From RYN-230 sp963717125 (GTDB taxonomy: Bacteria > Actinomycetota > Actinomycetes > Streptosporangiales > Streptosporangiaceae): a stretch of DNA of 64,000 bases. Within the stretch, counting starts at the first letter, position 1, and each line of letters opens with the position of its first letter. Position numbers and translations under genes: made by a program. The DNA is taken from contig CAVQVG010000006.1 of assembly GCA_963717125.1 (NCBI GenBank), positions 124,001 to 188,000 on the forward strand, given 5' to 3'. Shown one piece after another: positions 31,404 through 40,366 of this stretch. The notes under the pieces are model-generated. The model was not told where the DNA came from, made no database searches, and saw only the letters and a list, made by a program, of their open reading frames with translations.

Positions 31404-31586
31404 ATGGACACTGTGGATGCGGGCCCAGCCGCCCAGGAGCTGGCCAGCCTGGTGGCTCGCGTCCGCGACGCGGGGCTGGGCCACCCGACGCCGTGCCCAG
31501 CCTGCACGCTGGGCGACCTGATCGATCACGTCGGTGGGCTGGCGCTCGCCCTGGCCGGGCGCGAGCCGGCCTGGTCCGCGGGCTGA
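31404..31586 (+). pseudogene. N-terminal fragment of a DinB/maleylpyruvate isomerase-type protein
   Basis: 60 residues starting six bases after the arginase-like stop. The sequence HPTPCPACTLGDLIDHVGGL matches the N-terminal helix pair of mycothiol-dependent maleylpyruvate isomerase/TIGR03086 proteins, which are normally about 200 residues. The frame ends at GREPAWSAG, and a 15-bp minisatellite begins about 50 bases later. The metal-binding histidine downstream of the first helix is lost. Probably a remnant. Confidence 0.65.
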
Positions 31587-31639
31587 CCCGGCCGGGGGAG
31601 CGTGGCCGCCGCGGGGGCTGGTCACGCTCCCCCGCACGG

Positions 31640-31722
31640 GCTGGCCCACCCGCCGCACCGCCGCTGGCCCACCCGCCGCTGGCCCACCCGCCGCTGGCCC
31701 ACCCGCCGCTGGCCCACCCGCC
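31640..31722 (+). repeat. 15-bp minisatellite GCTGGCCCACCCGCC
   Basis: One copy at 31640-31654, an 8-base spacer, then four perfect tandem copies at 31663-31722. It directly follows the truncated DinB-type fragment in non-coding sequence. Confidence 0.95.
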
Positions 31723-31914
31723 ACTACCCGAATCTTTCACTCACTCGCCCCGCACCCCGCCTGCGACTACGTGGCTGAATCATTCGAGCAGTCCTGTGTG
31801 TATCGCTGTCTCAGCCAGGTACTGCTGAGATCTCCCTGCGGCCCGACCGCCAGGAACCACACCCGCACCCGACCTGCGATCGTACGTCCAGTTGCCGCGA
31901 TTCCGTAACGCGCA

Positions 31915-31948
31915 TTATCCTTGTTATACGGATAACTCATACAGTATG
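31915..31948 (+). promoter_or_regulatory. Overlapping palindromes and candidate promoter
   Basis: TTATCC/GGATAA (31915-31920, 31930-31935), GTTAT-ACGG-ATAAC (31923-31936) and CATAC-A-GTATG (31938-31948) lie 20-55 bases ahead of the ATG at 31969. TTGTTA at 31921 could be a -35 element. The palindromes suggest autoregulation by the likely DNA-binding product downstream. Confidence 0.45.
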
Positions 31949-31968
31949 GGTAGCTGAGGGAGGGTGCC

Positions 31969-32529
31969 ATGCAGAAGCCAGTAGCTGATCACATCGAGCG
32001 GCAGCTGAGATCGGTGTTCCCCGAGGCCGCGATCGAGCGGGTCCAGATGCTGGAATACGGCGACGATCCAGGGATCGAGCCGGGAAAGACCGCGCTCCGG
32101 GTCTTTATCGACCGGGCAGGCCGACCGGAGAGTGAAGAGGCCGACCTGGAGACCACGCACGCGTTCGAGGAGGCCTATACCGCCCAGATGCGGGCGATGC
32201 TCAACCTGCTGCCGCCCGCCGTCGGGTGGGTCGAGTTCATCCCTGGCGGGCCGGCCCGGACGGCCAGGCCTCAAGGCCCGAGAATAAAGACCGCAGTTGC
32301 CGGTGTGGAGAGTGCGGCGCCGGACGAGGCGCCGGGTGAGCTCACCTCTGTCATGACCCGGCTAGGGCCTGCGGATCTGGCGGTCGTGGACACGCTGATC
32401 ACCGCAGGCATCGCGACGAGCCGGGCGGAGGTCATGCGCTGGGCCCTCGGCCGCATCCGCGAGCACCCGGCATACGCGCAGCTTCAGCAGCGAGTGCACG
32501 AGATCGACGAACTCAAAGCCCAGTTCTAG
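31969..32529 (+). CDS. Conserved protein with C-terminal ribbon-helix-helix-like segment
   Basis: 186 residues, GGGAGGG upstream of the ATG. The N-terminus (MQKPVADHIERQLRSVFPEA, then GKTALRVFIDRAGR) is an alpha/beta domain. The C-terminal 60 residues (VMTRLGPADLAVVDTLITAG, IATSRAEVMRWALGRIREHP, AYAQLQQRVHEIDELK) look like a CopG-type ribbon-helix-helix followed by a helix. The protein family is widespread in actinomycetes but uncharacterised, as far as I recall. Palindromes in its promoter support a DNA-binding, self-regulating role (inference). Confidence 0.72.
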   Translation: MQKPVADHIERQLRSVFPEAAIERVQMLEYGDDPGIEPGKTALRVFIDRAGRPESEEADLETTHAFEEAYTAQMRAMLNLLPPAVGWVEFIPGGPARTARPQGPRIKTAVAGVESAAPDEAPGELTSVMTRLGPADLAVVDTLITAGIATSRAEVMRWALGRIREHPAYAQLQQRVHEIDELKAQF

Positions 32530-32635
32530 CAAGGCTCGCCGGTCCGGTAGTCACGCCGCCGTATGGCGCACGCCAGCGTGGAGCAGGCCCGGAAGGCGGC
32601 GATCCACAGAAGTCCTGACTACGTGCATGAAGCAT

Positions 32636-33397
32636 TCACGCAGTCGGGGCGAGGCGGTAGTGGTAGCCGTGGTGGTCGGTGAAGCCGAGCCGGTGGTAGA
32701 GCGCGCGAGCGGGCTCGTTGTCGTCCTCGACCTGCAGGTACAGCCAATCGGCGCCGCGGGTGGCGGCCTGGGCGGCCAGTGCGGCGGTGAGCGCCCGGGC
32801 CAGGCCGCGGCGCCGGTGCGCCGGTGCGACCTCGATGGCGGTCAGCCCGGCCCAGCCCTGAGCCACCGCGACCCGGCCGATGGCCAGCGTCGCACCATCG
32901 TCCCGGACCGAGCCGAAGGCCTGCCACGGGGCGGAACGCAGCACCTGGCGGGCGGCTGGCGGGAGCGTCTGCTGGCCGCGGTAGTGGTAGCGGGCCAGCC
33001 AGGCGCCGTCGGGTTCGGCGTCGAAGTCCACCCGCACCCGGGCCGGCGAGGCGATGCCGGCGATCGCGGCGGCCGGGGCGGTCATTACCGTGGCCGGGCC
33101 GGCCCGGACGGTCCAGTCCTGCTCCGCCAGGAACTGGTCCAGGGCACTGTCCTCCGGCTGGCCGCACGGATAAGCAACGGAGATCATCGTGGGCAGGTCC
33201 CGGGCCGCGTACCACCGGCGCACCGCCGCGGCGGCGGCGGGCAACGGCAGACCCGGATCACCTACCGCGAGCGTGCTGTTGGCCCGGCCGGTGAAGCCGC
33301 CCGCCGCGCGCAGCCGCCAGCCGCCCAACCTGTCCTCCTCGGTGCCCCGCCAGCCGAGCGCTGCCACCTCCTCTAGGCCGTTCATCGAGATCGCCAT
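32636..33397 (-). CDS. GNAT-family N-acetyltransferase with N-terminal extension
   Basis: 253 residues from ATG at 33397; a longer frame to 33523 adds only Arg/Pro-rich sequence. The first part (LEEVAALGWRGTEEDRLGGW, RLRAAGGFTGRANS) is an N-terminal subdomain common in this group. The C-terminal GNAT fold has the acetyl-CoA loop VAPAHRRRGLARALTAAL near residue 190 and DNEPARALYHRLGFTDHH near the end. The acetyl acceptor is unknown. Monocistronic. Confidence 0.9.
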   Translation of the reverse strand: MAISMNGLEEVAALGWRGTEEDRLGGWRLRAAGGFTGRANSTLAVGDPGLPLPAAAAAVRRWYAARDLPTMISVAYPCGQPEDSALDQFLAEQDWTVRAGPATVMTAPAAAIAGIASPARVRVDFDAEPDGAWLARYHYRGQQTLPPAARQVLRSAPWQAFGSVRDDGATLAIGRVAVAQGWAGLTAIEVAPAHRRRGLARALTAALAAQAATRGADWLYLQVEDDNEPARALYHRLGFTDHHGYHYRLAPTA

Positions 33398-33566
33398 CCC
33401 GGCCAGCCTGCCAGCCCACCCGGCTCGGCCGCGCCGCCGGGGCCGAGCCAGCCGGTCCCGCGGCCGTCCGGCCCGAGCCGGGCTGGCCGGCTTTCCTGCC
33501 CGGTAATAGCGCCCAGCGCTCATGTTTTCCTGATCTGAAACTTATCCGCGTTGTAGTGTGTGCTGA

Positions 33567-36500
33567 ATGTTCTGGGGTCGGCGGCGATTTAACCGGACAG
33601 TTTCCGGCGGGGCGGCAGATGAGCTGATCAAATGCGCCAAAAAGGGTAAGCCCCTCAATTATTCACGAGCCCGGGCGGTACCCGGGCTGGATGAGGTGGG
33701 CGCGTTCGGCGGCCATCGCGCGCTGGACGCCAGCGGCCTGCGGGACATCCTGGTCAGCGGGGTGCATAGCGATCCGCGGGGTATCCAGATCCGCGGCGCT
33801 TACGTGCGCGGACTGCTTGACCTGGACGGGATCAGGTCCACCACCGGGCTCCGGTTCACCGGGTGCCGGTTCGACCAGCCACCGGCGCTGCGCGACGGGG
33901 TGCTGCCGTGGCTGTACCTGCATGGCTGCGTGCTGCCCGGAATCGTGGCCAGCCGGGCCCGTATCGGCACCTTAAAGGTCACTGGCTGCCGTATCGAGGG
34001 AAATAGCGAGGATGGCGCCGTTCAGCTTGACGGCGCGCATATCCTGAATGAACTCAATATGCGCGGAACGAGCATTGCCAACAATTCCGGTGCGGCCCTG
34101 ACCGGCGCCGCACTGAATGTCGGTGACGGTGCGTGTACGGGCGTTTTGCTCGATGGGCTGCGCGCCGCGGGGCGGGCCGGCCGGTCTGGCGCGGTCCGGC
34201 TGACCGGGGCCAGGATCGGCGGCCACCTGCTGCTGCGCGGGGCCTGGCTGACCAACGCCACCGGGCCCGCCCTGCTTGCGGACGGTATCCGGGTCAGCGG
34301 GGACACCAGGCTGGCCCGCAGCCCCGCGTCCGGCACCGAGTTCCAGGCCACCGGGGCGGCGGCCACCGGCACGGTGCTGCTCCGCGGGGCGGCGCTGGCC
34401 GGCGAGCTGGTGCTGGACGGGGCGCGGGTCAAGAGCGTGGCCAGCGCCGGTCCCGGGCAGCCGCGCCAGGTGGGCGCCACCCCAGGCAACACCCCGGTCG
34501 CTAGCCCAGGCGCGCTGTGCCTGTCCGGCAGCACGATCCGCCGCGACCTGGTGCTCCGGGACACCGCGCTGGTCAACAGCATCGGCCCGGCGCTGGCGGC
34601 GGACCGGGTCCGGGTCGGCGGCAGCGCGCTGCTCGACCGGGGCTTCCTGGCGCACGGGGAGCGGCCGGACGGCGCGGTCCGGCTGGCCCGGGCAGAGATC
34701 GGCGGCGACCTGCTGATGACCGGCGCCCGGCTGGCCAGCGGCACCGGCCCGGCGCTGGTGGCCGATGGCCTGACCGTGCACGGCGACCTGATGCTGGCCG
34801 CGGCGGCCGCGCCGGGGCGGCCGTTCACCGCGGCCGGGGCGGGCGAGGCCGGCACGATTCTGCTCGGCGGGTCCAGCGTGGACGGCAGCCTGTCGCTGGA
34901 CGGGGCGGTGGTCGAGCACTGCGGCCCGGCTGGGCCGGCCGACCTGACTGGCCTGGCTGGCCCCGCTGATCTGGCTGCTCCGGCTGGCCTGGCTGCTCCC
35001 GCTGATCTGACTGCCCCGGCTGACCTGGCTGGGCCGGCGGCGGTCGGCCTGGACCCGGGGGGCCCAGGTGACCAGGTGCGGGCGGTGGGCGAGCGGGTCC
35101 GCCGGGAGATAACCGGCGGCCAGCCCGCCCGGCTGGCCGCGATCACCGGCATTCTCCGCGGCCGCCAGCCGGACGGCCGCCAGCCGGACGGCGGCCAGCC
35201 GGACGGCGGCCCGCGGCCGGACCAGCCGCCGTCGCAGGGGGCGGTGTGCCTGGACGGCAGCACGCTCGGCCGCTTGGTGCTCGGCCGCGCCCGGCTGCGC
35301 AGCGGCACCGGCCCCGCGGTGCGGGCCGGCCACCTGGTGGTGCGGTCCGGCGTGGCCGGCGGCACGCAGCCCGGCCAGGGGCTGATCGCGATCGGGGCCG
35401 GCGCGGACGGCGCGGTCTGCCTGTCTGGCGCGGAGGTCAGCGGCCCGCTGGCACTGCCGGGCGCGACGCTGCTCAACCCGACCGGCCCGGCCCTGATCGC
35501 CGCGGCCGCGCGGATCCACGGGGACCTGCTCCTGGACCAGGACGTGGTGGCCGCTGGGACGGGCCAGGCCGGCGCAGTGTCGCTGGCCGGGGCGGTGGTC
35601 GGCCAGGCGCTGAGCTGTTCGGGCTGGTTCAGCTGCCTGCCGGCGGACGGTCCGCCGGGGACGGCGGCCCGCGGGCCCGCGCTGGACCTCAGCCGGGCCA
35701 GCGTCGGCACGCTGCGGCTCGGCGGCCGCCGGCCAGCCGGCTTCGCCGCCGATGGCGGGTTCCGGCTGGACGGCCTGAGCTACTCAGGGCTGCCCGTGCT
35801 GGGCGATCCGGAGCTGCTCGCGCCGCAACCGCGCCCGGGCCGCCGGCCGCCACGGCGCCTGTCATGGCGCCCGCGGCGCCCGGGCTGGGCTGGTGACCCG
35901 GGATCGCACCGGGCGGCGGTGGCCCAGTGGCTGTCCTGGTTCCGGCACGAGACGGCGGAGCACGCCGACCAGCCATACGCCGTGCTGGCCGCCGCCTACC
36001 AGGCCGCGGGGCGCGGCGACCTGGCCCGGGAGATCCTTGTCGCGCAGCGGGACGATGCCCGGGTCCGGGGCTCGATGAACCCGGCCCGGCGGCTGGGGCA
36101 GCAGGGTGCCCGCTGGCTGACCGGCTACGGCTACCGCAGCTGGTATGCCCTGCTGTGGCTGGCCGGGCTGCTCGCGGTCACGGTGGGGCTGGCCGTGTTC
36201 TGGTTCGGCCCGGCCCGGTACATCCAGCCCACCGTGGTGGCCCGGCCGGCCGCCGCGGCACCCGGTACGCGTCCCCCCGCGGCCAGTCCGTCACCCACGG
36301 CCAGCGCCTCCCTGGCGGTCCGCGCGGCGCCCGCCGCGAGCGCGTCACCCCCGGCCAGCGGGTCGCCAGCCGCGAGCCCGGCGCCGTCCCCGAGCGGATC
36401 TCCGAGCGGGACTCCGTCGGCCAGCCCCTCTCCGGCCGCGACCGGGTCTCCGGCCGCGACCGGGTCTCCGGCCCCGAGTGGGTCTCCAGCCGCGAGCGTG

Positions 36501-36818
36501 TCTCCGGCGGCGAGCGGGTCCCGGGGCCCGGGCCGCGCCCCCCGGACGGCCACGGTCGCCGGTCCCGGGCCCGCCGAATGCGGCGTGGCGGGGCGGATCG
36601 GCTACGCGGTCGACCTGGTGCTCCCGTTCCTCGGCCCGGGCGCCGGGCCGGCCGGGACGTGCGCCGTGCCGGCCGCGTCCGCCGGGACCGGCGTGCTCGC
36701 GTTCGGCTGGCTGGTCCGCGCCCTGGCCATCACCCTGCTCGCGGTCTACCTGGCCGGCCTGACCGGGCTGACCCGCCGCCGCCCCGGTCCCCTCGACGAG
36801 ACCAGCCCACCCGGCTGA
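33567..36818 (+). CDS. Large beta-helix-like repeat membrane protein with Ser/Pro linker
   Basis: 1083 residues. Residues about 50-790 are many copies of a motif like GAVRLTGARIGGHLLLRGAW followed by TGPALLADGIRVSGD, a pattern expected to wind into a right-handed beta-helix. Similar actinomycete proteins are often labelled membrane-associated oxidoreductase, without evidence that I know. A basic Pro/Arg stretch and a soluble segment (AVAQWLSWFRHETAEHADQP) follow, then a transmembrane helix near residue 860-880, a Ser/Pro/Ala-rich external linker of about 110 residues (SGSPAAS repeats), and a final membrane helix. Internal tandem repeats occur at 34950-35040 and 35160-35210. It has an ATG start without a strong ribosome site. 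Function unknown. Confidence 0.8.
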   Translation: MFWGRRRFNRTVSGGAADELIKCAKKGKPLNYSRARAVPGLDEVGAFGGHRALDASGLRDILVSGVHSDPRGIQIRGAYVRGLLDLDGIRSTTGLRFTGCRFDQPPALRDGVLPWLYLHGCVLPGIVASRARIGTLKVTGCRIEGNSEDGAVQLDGAHILNELNMRGTSIANNSGAALTGAALNVGDGACTGVLLDGLRAAGRAGRSGAVRLTGARIGGHLLLRGAWLTNATGPALLADGIRVSGDTRLARSPASGTEFQATGAAATGTVLLRGAALAGELVLDGARVKSVASAGPGQPRQVGATPGNTPVASPGALCLSGSTIRRDLVLRDTALVNSIGPALAADRVRVGGSALLDRGFLAHGERPDGAVRLARAEIGGDLLMTGARLASGTGPALVADGLTVHGDLMLAAAAAPGRPFTAAGAGEAGTILLGGSSVDGSLSLDGAVVEHCGPAGPADLTGLAGPADLAAPAGLAAPADLTAPADLAGPAAVGLDPGGPGDQVRAVGERVRREITGGQPARLAAITGILRGRQPDGRQPDGGQPDGGPRPDQPPSQGAVCLDGSTLGRLVLGRARLRSGTGPAVRAGHLVVRSGVAGGTQPGQGLIAIGAGADGAVCLSGAEVSGPLALPGATLLNPTGPALIAAAARIHGDLLLDQDVVAAGTGQAGAVSLAGAVVGQALSCSGWFSCLPADGPPGTAARGPALDLSRASVGTLRLGGRRPAGFAADGGFRLDGLSYSGLPVLGDPELLAPQPRPGRRPPRRLSWRPRRPGWAGDPGSHRAAVAQWLSWFRHETAEHADQPYAVLAAAYQAAGRGDLAREILVAQRDDARVRGSMNPARRLGQQGARWLTGYGYRSWYALLWLAGLLAVTVGLAVFWFGPARYIQPTVVARPAAAAPGTRPPAASPSPTASASLAVRAAPAASASPPASGSPAASPAPSPSGSPSGTPSASPSPAATGSPAATGSPAPSGSPAASVSPAASGSRGPGRAPRTATVAGPGPAECGVAGRIGYAVDLVLPFLGPGAGPAGTCAVPAASAGTGVLAFGWLVRALAITLLAVYLAGLTGLTRRRPGPLDETSPPG
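34950..35040 (+). repeat. Coding repeat GPADLTG/APADLA
   Basis: Short units encoding variations of (G/A)PADL(T/A), about six copies, inserted between beta-helix turns of the large membrane protein. A second short array encoding GRQPDG/GGQPDG lies at about 35158-35210. Confidence 0.7.
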
Positions 36819-36906
36819 CCCAGCCCGGTCCAGGCTGACCCAGCCCGGTCCAGGCTGACCTGGCCCGGGCTGAACACGCCCGGCCCGGGCTGAACACGCC
36901 CGGCCC
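36813..36906 (+). repeat. Two 20-bp tandem duplications between genes
   Basis: GGCTGACCCAGCCCGGTCCA at 36813-36832 and 36833-36852 (covering the upstream stop codon), then GGGCTGAACACGCCCGGCCC at 36867-36886 and 36887-36906. Both share a GGCTGA core and a 20-bp period. They fill the gap ahead of the ribonuclease Z gene. Confidence 0.9.
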
Positions 36907-36945
36907 AGTCGAACCAGGCCCAGCCGCGGCGTAAGGTCAGAACCC

Positions 36946-37899
36946 GTGCCCAACCGTGAGCTGGTGGTGCTCGGCACGGCGAGCCAGGCGCCGACCCGTA
37001 CCCGCAACCACAACGGCTACCTGCTCCGCTGGGATGCCGACGGGCTGCTCTTCGACCCGGGCGAGGGAACCCAGCGGCAGATGCTGTTCGCCGGGGTCAC
37101 CGCGAGCCAGATCACCCGGATCTGCATCACCCACTTCCACGGCGACCACTGCCTCGGCCTGCCCGGGGTGCTGGCCCGGATATCCCTGGACCAGGTGGCG
37201 CACCAGATCGAGATCCATTACCCGGCCGTGAACGAGCCCGTGTACCAGCGGCTCCGGCATGCCGCGCTGTACCGCGACGCGGCCGACATCCAGGCCCGGC
37301 CGGTGCACGAGGCGGGCACACTGGCCAGCACGCCAGCGTTCCGCCTGGAGGCCCGGGCGCTGGCGCACAGCGTGCCCACGTTCGGGTACCGGCTGGCCGA
37401 ACCGGATGGGCGGCGGATGCTGCCGGACAAGCTGCTCGCGCTGGGCATCACCGGCCCGGACGTCGGCCGGCTCAAACAGCAGGGCGAGCTGGTGACCGGC
37501 GGTCACCGGGTCACCGTGGAGCAGGTCAGCCAGCCGCGGCCGGGCCAGCGGTTTGCGTTCATCATGGACACCGCGCTGTGCGACGCCGCGTTCGAGCTGG
37601 CCGACGGGGCCGACATGCTCGTCTGCGAGTCCACGTTCGCCGACGCGGACGCCGCGCTGGCCCGGCAGTGGGGGCACCTGACTGCCAGCCAGGCGGGCCG
37701 GATCGCGGCCGAGGCCGGGGCGCGGCTGCTGGTGCTGACCCACTTCTCGCAGCGGTACGAGTCCGAGGGCAGCCAGCGGCTGGCCAGCGAGGCGGCCAGC
37801 GTGTTCGGCGGCGAGGTGGTCCTGGCCCACGACCTGACCCGGATCCCGGTGCCGCTCCGGCGGCCCAGCCCGGCACCGGGAGCGCAAACTCACCATTGA
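36946..37899 (+). CDS. rnz: Ribonuclease Z
   Basis: 317 residues from GTG, the normal length of short-form tRNase Z. The metallo-beta-lactamase motif THFHGDHCLGLPG sits near residue 64; further ligands appear in HSVPTFGYRL, FIMDTALCD and LVLTHFSQRY. The enzyme removes 3' trailers from tRNA precursors in the cytoplasm. The Exosite insertion is present between the second and third motifs (DKLLALGITGPDVGRLKQQG). The next gene is an unrelated exported pectinase 31 bases downstream. Confidence 0.95.
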   Translation: MPNRELVVLGTASQAPTRTRNHNGYLLRWDADGLLFDPGEGTQRQMLFAGVTASQITRICITHFHGDHCLGLPGVLARISLDQVAHQIEIHYPAVNEPVYQRLRHAALYRDAADIQARPVHEAGTLASTPAFRLEARALAHSVPTFGYRLAEPDGRRMLPDKLLALGITGPDVGRLKQQGELVTGGHRVTVEQVSQPRPGQRFAFIMDTALCDAAFELADGADMLVCESTFADADAALARQWGHLTASQAGRIAAEAGARLLVLTHFSQRYESEGSQRLASEAASVFGGEVVLAHDLTRIPVPLRRPSPAPGAQTHH

Positions 37900-37930
37900 T
37901 CAGCCGGCCGCGTTGCTTTATGAATGACGC

Positions 37931-40366
37931 GTGGCCGACATCGACATAACCCCCGCCCGCTCCCGCACGTTATGGCGCGGCCTGGCCGCGCTCGCCGTCG
38001 CGGCCCTAGCCGCCAGCCTGCTTAACGCCAGTGCCGGGCCCGCCGCCGCCGCCACCGGGGTGACGCTGACGGTGGCCAAGAGCGGCGCCGAGTACACCAG
38101 CGTGCAGGCCGCGGTGAACGCGGTGCCCGAAAATCCCACCGTCCCGTACACGATCCTGATCGGGCCGGGCACGTACGACGAGACGGTGACCATCCCGGCC
38201 GGCAAGCCGGACCTCACCCTGCTGGGCAGCACCGGCAACCCGGCCGACGTGGTGATCACCGCGGCCAACTACAACGGGGAGACCGACCCGGCCGGTGGCA
38301 CGTACGGCACCGAGGGCTCGGCCACCGTGCACGCGCAGGCCAGCGACTTCACCGCCGAGTACATCACGTTCGCCAACACGTTCGACAAGAACGACTTCCC
38401 GGCCGTGACCGGCACCCAGGCGGTGGCCCTGGCCATGGAGGGCGACCGGCAGGTGTACCGGGACGACGTCTTCTACGGCCACCAGGACACGCTGCTGAGC
38501 TGGGACTCCTCGTCAACCACGACGCTCCGCCAGTACGTCTACGACTCGACCATCGAAGGCGACGTGGACTTCATCTTCGGCAACGGCAGCCTGGTCGTGG
38601 ACCGGTCGCACATCATCGCGCTCAACGACGGGATCTACACCAAGGCGTACCTGACCGCCCCGGCCACCTACGGCGCCGTCCCGTACGGCATCCTGATCAC
38701 CGGCTCCACGGTGACCAGCACGCTGGCGCCCAACGACATCTACCTGGGCCGGGCCTGGGAACCGTACACCGGTGCGGTCCCGCAGTTGGTCGTCCGCGAC
38801 ACCAACCTGCCCGCCCAGGTCAACGCCACCGATCCCTACCTGGGCATCTCCGGTGCGACGTGGACCGCGGGCCGGTACGGCGAATACGACAACACCGGCT
38901 ACGGCGCTAACCCGGCCAACCCGGACCGGCCACAGCTCACCGCCACGCAGGCCACCGGCTACACCGCGCAGACCTACCTGGCCGGCGGCGACGGCTGGGA
39001 CCCGGTCGCGGCGGCCACGGGCGGCACGGTAGCCAGCTTCGCCCAGGCGCAGTCGTCGGCGACCGGCGACACCCGGCGCGTCACCCGCCCCACGCTGCCC
39101 GCCACCTGCCAGACCGTGACCGCCACCCTGCCCGCCCCAGTGAATGAGTTGTTCCCCGCCGCGGCCGAATCCGCGCCACCGGACACGGCCCGGATCCAGG
39201 CCGCGCTGAACGCGTGCGCCGGCACCGGCCAGGCCGTCCTGCTGAGCAGCAGCCCACCGGGCAGCGCCAGCCCGCCGGACACCGCCTTCCTGTCCGCCCC
39301 GCTCACCATCGGCAACGACGAGTACCTGGTCATCGGCGCGGGCGCGACGCTGTACGCGTCCCGGAACGCGGCCGACTACCAGATCGCCGGCGACCCGGCC
39401 TGCGGCTCGATCGGCACCTCCAGCAGCGGCTGCAACGCGTTCATCACCGTCACGGGGATCGGCTCGGGTATCGAAGGCGAGGGCTTCGGGCCAGGCCAGG
39501 GCGCCATAGACGGCCGCGGCGGCCAGGACATCCTGGGCACCGCCGTGACCTGGTGGCAGGTGGCGGCCACGGCCACCGCCGAGGGCCTCAAGCAGGTCAA
39601 CCCGCGGCTGATCCAGGCCACCGACGCCAACAACCTGACCATCTACAACCTGACCCTGGAGAACGCGGCCAAGGAACACCTGTACTACAAGAACGGCGGC
39701 GGCCTGCTCGTCTGGGGGCTGCGCATCGTGACGCCGGACACCACGTACAACACCGACGGGATCGACTTCGACTCGTCGGCCTACGGCACCATCCGGGACT
39801 CGGTCATCCAGGACGGCGACGACTGCGTCGCTATGCAGACCAACAACGCCACCGACGCGCACATCACGGTGGCGGACGACCAGTGCTACGGCACGCACGG
39901 CATCTCCATCGGCAGCGAGACCACGTACGGGCTGGAGTCGATCCTGGTCGAGCGCGACTTCATCGACGGCCGGGACCGCAGCGGCACCGAGAGCACGATC
40001 GCGGCCGGGATCCGGATCAAGAGCTACGCCAGCGCCGGCGGCACCGTCACCGACGTCCGGTACACCGACACCACGATGCGGTCGCTGGAGTACCCGATCG
40101 ACATCGACCCGTTCTACGACCCACCCACCGGGACCAGCGCGCCGTATTTCGCGGACGTCGAGATCGACGGGGCGACCGAGACCGGCTCGGTGCCCGGCGC
40201 CGAGTCGGTACTGGACGGTTACAGCGCGGCCTACCCGCTCGGCCTGACGCTGCGCGGCGTCCACTTCGACGTCACCGCGACCACCGCCCAGGATGCGAAC
40301 ATCACCGAGATCGACTCGGACCTGACGATCTCCGGCCCGGGGGTGACGGTCACCCGGGCCGGCTAG
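37931..40366 (+). CDS. Secreted pectinesterase-polygalacturonase fusion enzyme
   Basis: 811 residues from GTG. Residues 1-38 form a signal peptide (RSRTLWRG, hydrophobic core, AAAATG). The first half (about 40-350) is a CE8 pectin methylesterase: GHQDTLLSW, GDVDFIFGNGS with the catalytic Asp, and YLGRAW. The second half (about 395-800) is a GH28 polygalacturonase: NTDGIDFDSS, GDDCVAMQTN, GTHGISIGSE and RIKSYASAGG supply the expected catalytic acids, His and substrate-binding Arg-Lys. The enzyme should first demethylate and then hydrolyse pectin outside the cell. Both sites look intact. The stop overlaps the convergent gnd stop by four bases. Confidence 0.92.
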   Translation: MADIDITPARSRTLWRGLAALAVAALAASLLNASAGPAAAATGVTLTVAKSGAEYTSVQAAVNAVPENPTVPYTILIGPGTYDETVTIPAGKPDLTLLGSTGNPADVVITAANYNGETDPAGGTYGTEGSATVHAQASDFTAEYITFANTFDKNDFPAVTGTQAVALAMEGDRQVYRDDVFYGHQDTLLSWDSSSTTTLRQYVYDSTIEGDVDFIFGNGSLVVDRSHIIALNDGIYTKAYLTAPATYGAVPYGILITGSTVTSTLAPNDIYLGRAWEPYTGAVPQLVVRDTNLPAQVNATDPYLGISGATWTAGRYGEYDNTGYGANPANPDRPQLTATQATGYTAQTYLAGGDGWDPVAAATGGTVASFAQAQSSATGDTRRVTRPTLPATCQTVTATLPAPVNELFPAAAESAPPDTARIQAALNACAGTGQAVLLSSSPPGSASPPDTAFLSAPLTIGNDEYLVIGAGATLYASRNAADYQIAGDPACGSIGTSSSGCNAFITVTGIGSGIEGEGFGPGQGAIDGRGGQDILGTAVTWWQVAATATAEGLKQVNPRLIQATDANNLTIYNLTLENAAKEHLYYKNGGGLLVWGLRIVTPDTTYNTDGIDFDSSAYGTIRDSVIQDGDDCVAMQTNNATDAHITVADDQCYGTHGISIGSETTYGLESILVERDFIDGRDRSGTESTIAAGIRIKSYASAGGTVTDVRYTDTTMRSLEYPIDIDPFYDPPTGTSAPYFADVEIDGATETGSVPGAESVLDGYSAAYPLGLTLRGVHFDVTATTAQDANITEIDSDLTISGPGVTVTRAG

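Noticed and set aside
31640..31722. 15-bp repeats as a CRISPR or origin iteron array
   Set aside because: No spacers, no A/T-rich unwinding element and no replication gene nearby; a plain minisatellite is simpler.
38513..40264. Minus-strand open frame of 583 codons opposite the pectinase
   Set aside because: Antisense shadow of a gene with complete catalytic motifs; rich in Val, Gly, Arg and Asp without any family signal.
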